Source: a bacterium (lineage in GTDB: Bacteria; Bacteroidota; Ignavibacteria; Kapaibacteriales; UBA7675). From it: a stretch of DNA of 64,000 nucleotides. The stretch lies in NCBI GenBank assembly GCA_030430495.1, contig JAUIKM010000004.1:124001-188000 (forward strand), read 5' to 3'. Below, piece after piece: positions 62,499-64,000 of this stretch (its first letter is position 1; each line of letters opens with the position of its first letter). The position numbers and the translations under genes are program-made. Under the pieces are notes generated by a model. That model saw nothing but the letters and a program-made list of their open reading frames with translations. It searched no databases and was not told the origin of the DNA.

Positions 62499-63529
62499 GT
62501 GTCCACCGCGTCGGAAGCCGACGATTCCCGCGTCTGTTTGATGTCCGCCTGTTCGGGCGCAATGTGTTTAAGCGGCACGCGCGCCGTCGGCACCGTGCCC
62601 GCCGCCGCCCGACAGTGAAAATCCTGATCGTCAAAAAAGATGTGCGGCCGGAAGGCGTCCAGCACGCGATTTTTCGGCAGGCCGCCCAGAAAAAAGGCTT
62701 CGTCAATGTGCACGCCCCAGTGGCGCAGCGTGCGGATCACGCGCTCGTGCGCCGGACTGTTGCGCGCCGTCACCAGCGCAGTGCGAATGGGCGAGGGTTT
62801 GGAGTTGAACTGGCGCTGCAGAAATGACAGCGTTTTCAGGAACTTTGCAAAGGGGCCCTCGGGCAGCGGCAGATCGGCATGTGTGCGCTCGTGTTCCTGA
62901 AAGGCCACCAGGCCGCGCGAGCGATAAATCTGGTCGGCTTCGTCGGAGAACAGGACGGAATCGCCGTCAAAGGCAATTCTGATCTGATCGATCGCATCGC
63001 CGCCCTCGGCCGCCGAGTCGTAGACCAGTCCGGCAGCGATGCCCGACTCGACCGCGCCGGCCACGTCGTCTTCGTAGGCGGACAGAAACAGGTCCACGTC
63101 GTAGGCGTTCAGGTAGCGGGCGATCGACTCGCCCGATGTAAACGCCGCGCGCGTGATGTCGAGTCCGTAGTGCTCCACCGAGTTAAAAATGCGAATGCCG
63201 GAGTCGGCGTTGTTGCGCGACACGATAATCACTTCGGTAACGCGCCGCGCCTGCGCCAACTGGTTGAGGCGCAAAAATGCTTTGATGAGCGAAAAACCGA
63301 CGCCGGGCTGCAGAATATCTTCTTCGTGCTCCTGCTGATAGCGTGCGTAGTCGGCCTCGCCTTTTTCTTCAAAGATGTTGTTTTCGAGGCTCAGGTCGAA
63401 GAGTGCGCGCGAGGAGACCGCCAGCACGAGAACTTCGGACAGATTGAGTTTCTGTCCGCTGCTCGAATCGTTAAACCAGGTAGCGCCGTTGGAAGGGGAC
63501 GCCGGAGTAGAATCCTGCCTGTCAGCCAT
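62495..63529 (-). CDS. 5'-nucleotidase (PF06189-type)
   Basis: 344 aa, similar to bacterial and eukaryotic cytosolic 5'-nucleotidase I. Characteristic segments are 'LAVSSRALFDLSLENNIFEE', 'VGFSLIKAFLRLNQL', 'VTEVIIVSRNNADSGIRIFNS', 'RIAFDGDSVLFSDEADQIY' and 'FFDDQDFHC'. The DGD and DDQD motifs supply acidic HAD-like metal ligands. The predicted reaction is dephosphorylation of nucleoside monophosphates in the cytoplasm. The stop overlaps the next start (ATGA) and the gene lies 15 bases after the alpha/beta hydrolase gene, so it is part of that operon. Confidence 0.9.
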   Translation of the reverse strand: MADRQDSTPASPSNGATWFNDSSSGQKLNLSEVLVLAVSSRALFDLSLENNIFEEKGEADYARYQQEHEEDILQPGVGFSLIKAFLRLNQLAQARRVTEVIIVSRNNADSGIRIFNSVEHYGLDITRAAFTSGESIARYLNAYDVDLFLSAYEDDVAGAVESGIAAGLVYDSAAEGGDAIDQIRIAFDGDSVLFSDEADQIYRSRGLVAFQEHERTHADLPLPEGPFAKFLKTLSFLQRQFNSKPSPIRTALVTARNSPAHERVIRTLRHWGVHIDEAFFLGGLPKNRVLDAFRPHIFFDDQDFHCRAAAGTVPTARVPLKHIAPEQADIKQTRESSASDAVDT

Positions 63530-63544
63530 GGGTAGAGAACGGTT

Positions 63545-64000
63545 TCAGTTGGAGCCAAAAAACTCACGGATGGAGAACGCCAGGCGCGCCGTGTCGACCA
63601 GTTCCAGCGGATGCGGCGTGCCCGGCATGATTTCGAGCTGCGCCTGCGGTGCGGCCTGGAAAATGGCCAGCGTTTCCTCCATCGACACCATTTTGTCGCC
63701 GTCGCCGCGTGCAAACCGCGAGCGGGCCGTTAGTTCGGCGACGCGCTCGACAGTCACGCCATTGTTTGCCGCGTGCAGTTCGCCCAGTTCGCGCATCATC
63801 ACGGCCGTGGCGCGCAGGTGATTCCGCCATCCCATTGCCGTGTGGCGCGCTTCCAGCTGCGCCGCAAATTTGGGGACTTTGGCGGCAATTTTATCGGGAT
63901 CGAGGCCGCGGACTTCGCGCTCGGCGATTTCCGGCGACCATTCAAACTTGCTGCCGAGCGTCATGACGGCGGCGATGCGCCCCGGCTGCTGCAACGCCAG
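63545..64000 (-). CDS. Alpha/beta hydrolase, C-terminal part (5' end outside window)
   Basis: The frame stays open to the window end, so the N-terminus and nucleophile elbow lie beyond it. Visible features are 'LALQQPGRIAAVMTLGSKFEWS' (the strand and loop after the nucleophile elbow), 'ARGDGDKMVSMEETLAIFQA' with the catalytic acid and the strand before it, and 'PGTPHPLELVDTARLAFSI' containing the catalytic His. This matches the C-terminal third of proline iminopeptidase/RsbQ-like hydrolases. The substrate is not predictable. First visible gene of the minus-strand operon. Confidence 0.82.
   Translation of the reverse strand: MALQQPGRIAAVMTLGSKFEWSPEIAEREVRGLDPDKIAAKVPKFAAQLEARHTAMGWRNHLRATAVMMRELGELHAANNGVTVERVAELTARSRFARGDGDKMVSMEETLAIFQAAPQAQLEIMPGTPHPLELVDTARLAFSIREFFGSN

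Noticed and set aside
1-64000. tRNA, rRNA or CRISPR loci
   Set aside because: No cloverleaf-like sequence, rRNA core motif or regularly spaced direct repeat was seen on either strand.
1-64000. GTTTAAC motif as a promoter element
   Set aside because: It lies mostly inside coding regions in both orientations, has no fixed distance to start codons and does not match the Bacteroidota -33/-7 consensus.

Overview
The window is GC-rich bacterial chromosome (roughly 55-60% GC by eye) from a member of the Bacteroidota/Chlorobiota (FCB) group. The main evidence is ten secreted proteins with an N-terminal signal peptide and a C-terminal Por/type IX secretion (T9SS) sorting domain of the form 'PNPa.d...i.....v.l.i.d..G......'. 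Lipoproteins with SC/AC lipoboxes, Bacteroidota-style TPR-LuxR regulators and YD-repeat proteins agree with this. The lineage within the group cannot be fixed from the sequence, and I see no rRNA, tRNA or CRISPR array.

Layout. 1-6.5 kb: the 3' part of a large T9SS propeller protein, then small hypothetical genes, a DUF1801 gene and a lipoprotein. 6.6-13.6 kb: an accessory stretch with an IS3-family element (programmed -1 frameshift on A8), an orphan ORF, an esterase and an McrBC type IV restriction pair. 13.8-17.5 kb: tandem paralogous T9SS proteins of identical length (568 aa). 18.4-22.6 kb: two translationally coupled TPR + LuxR-HTH regulators. 23.4-28.1 kb: a three-gene operon of a c-haem lipoprotein, a LodA/GoxA-type quinone-cofactor oxidase and its LodB-type flavoprotein. 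28.7-35.1 kb: tandem secreted HEYGH metallopeptidases with T9SS tails. 35.3-41.0 kb: a lipoprotein, a LamG/T9SS protein, small membrane proteins and a DUF1990 gene. 41.0-53.8 kb: a tandem duplication of about 6.4 kb, each unit carrying an RHS/YD-repeat protein with an aspzincin-like metallopeptidase tip and a small T9SS-tailed partner. 53.8-64 kb: a lipoprotein, a RibD/DHFR-like reductase, two more T9SS proteins, a secreted protein, and an operon of alpha/beta hydrolase, 5'-nucleotidase, DUF4105 membrane protein and heptahaem cytochrome c lipoprotein.

How it fits together. Much of the window encodes cell-surface and secreted functions: T9SS cargo, peptidases, RHS proteins and haem lipoproteins. 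Three signals lie outside ordinary genes. (1) GTTTAAC/GTTAAAC and the related GTTAAC and TTAAAC occur far above expectation in both genes and spacers, and force rare TTA Leu codons. (2) A dispersed intergenic repeat (CGGCTYGCTTTCTGA ... TTTTGTTTGTC) occurs singly or as inverted pairs and sits at the edges of the RHS duplication. (3) A 3'-end stem-loop family carries a second small ACGTAG palindrome. The most notable candidate system is the duplicated RHS-peptidase/T9SS-partner module.
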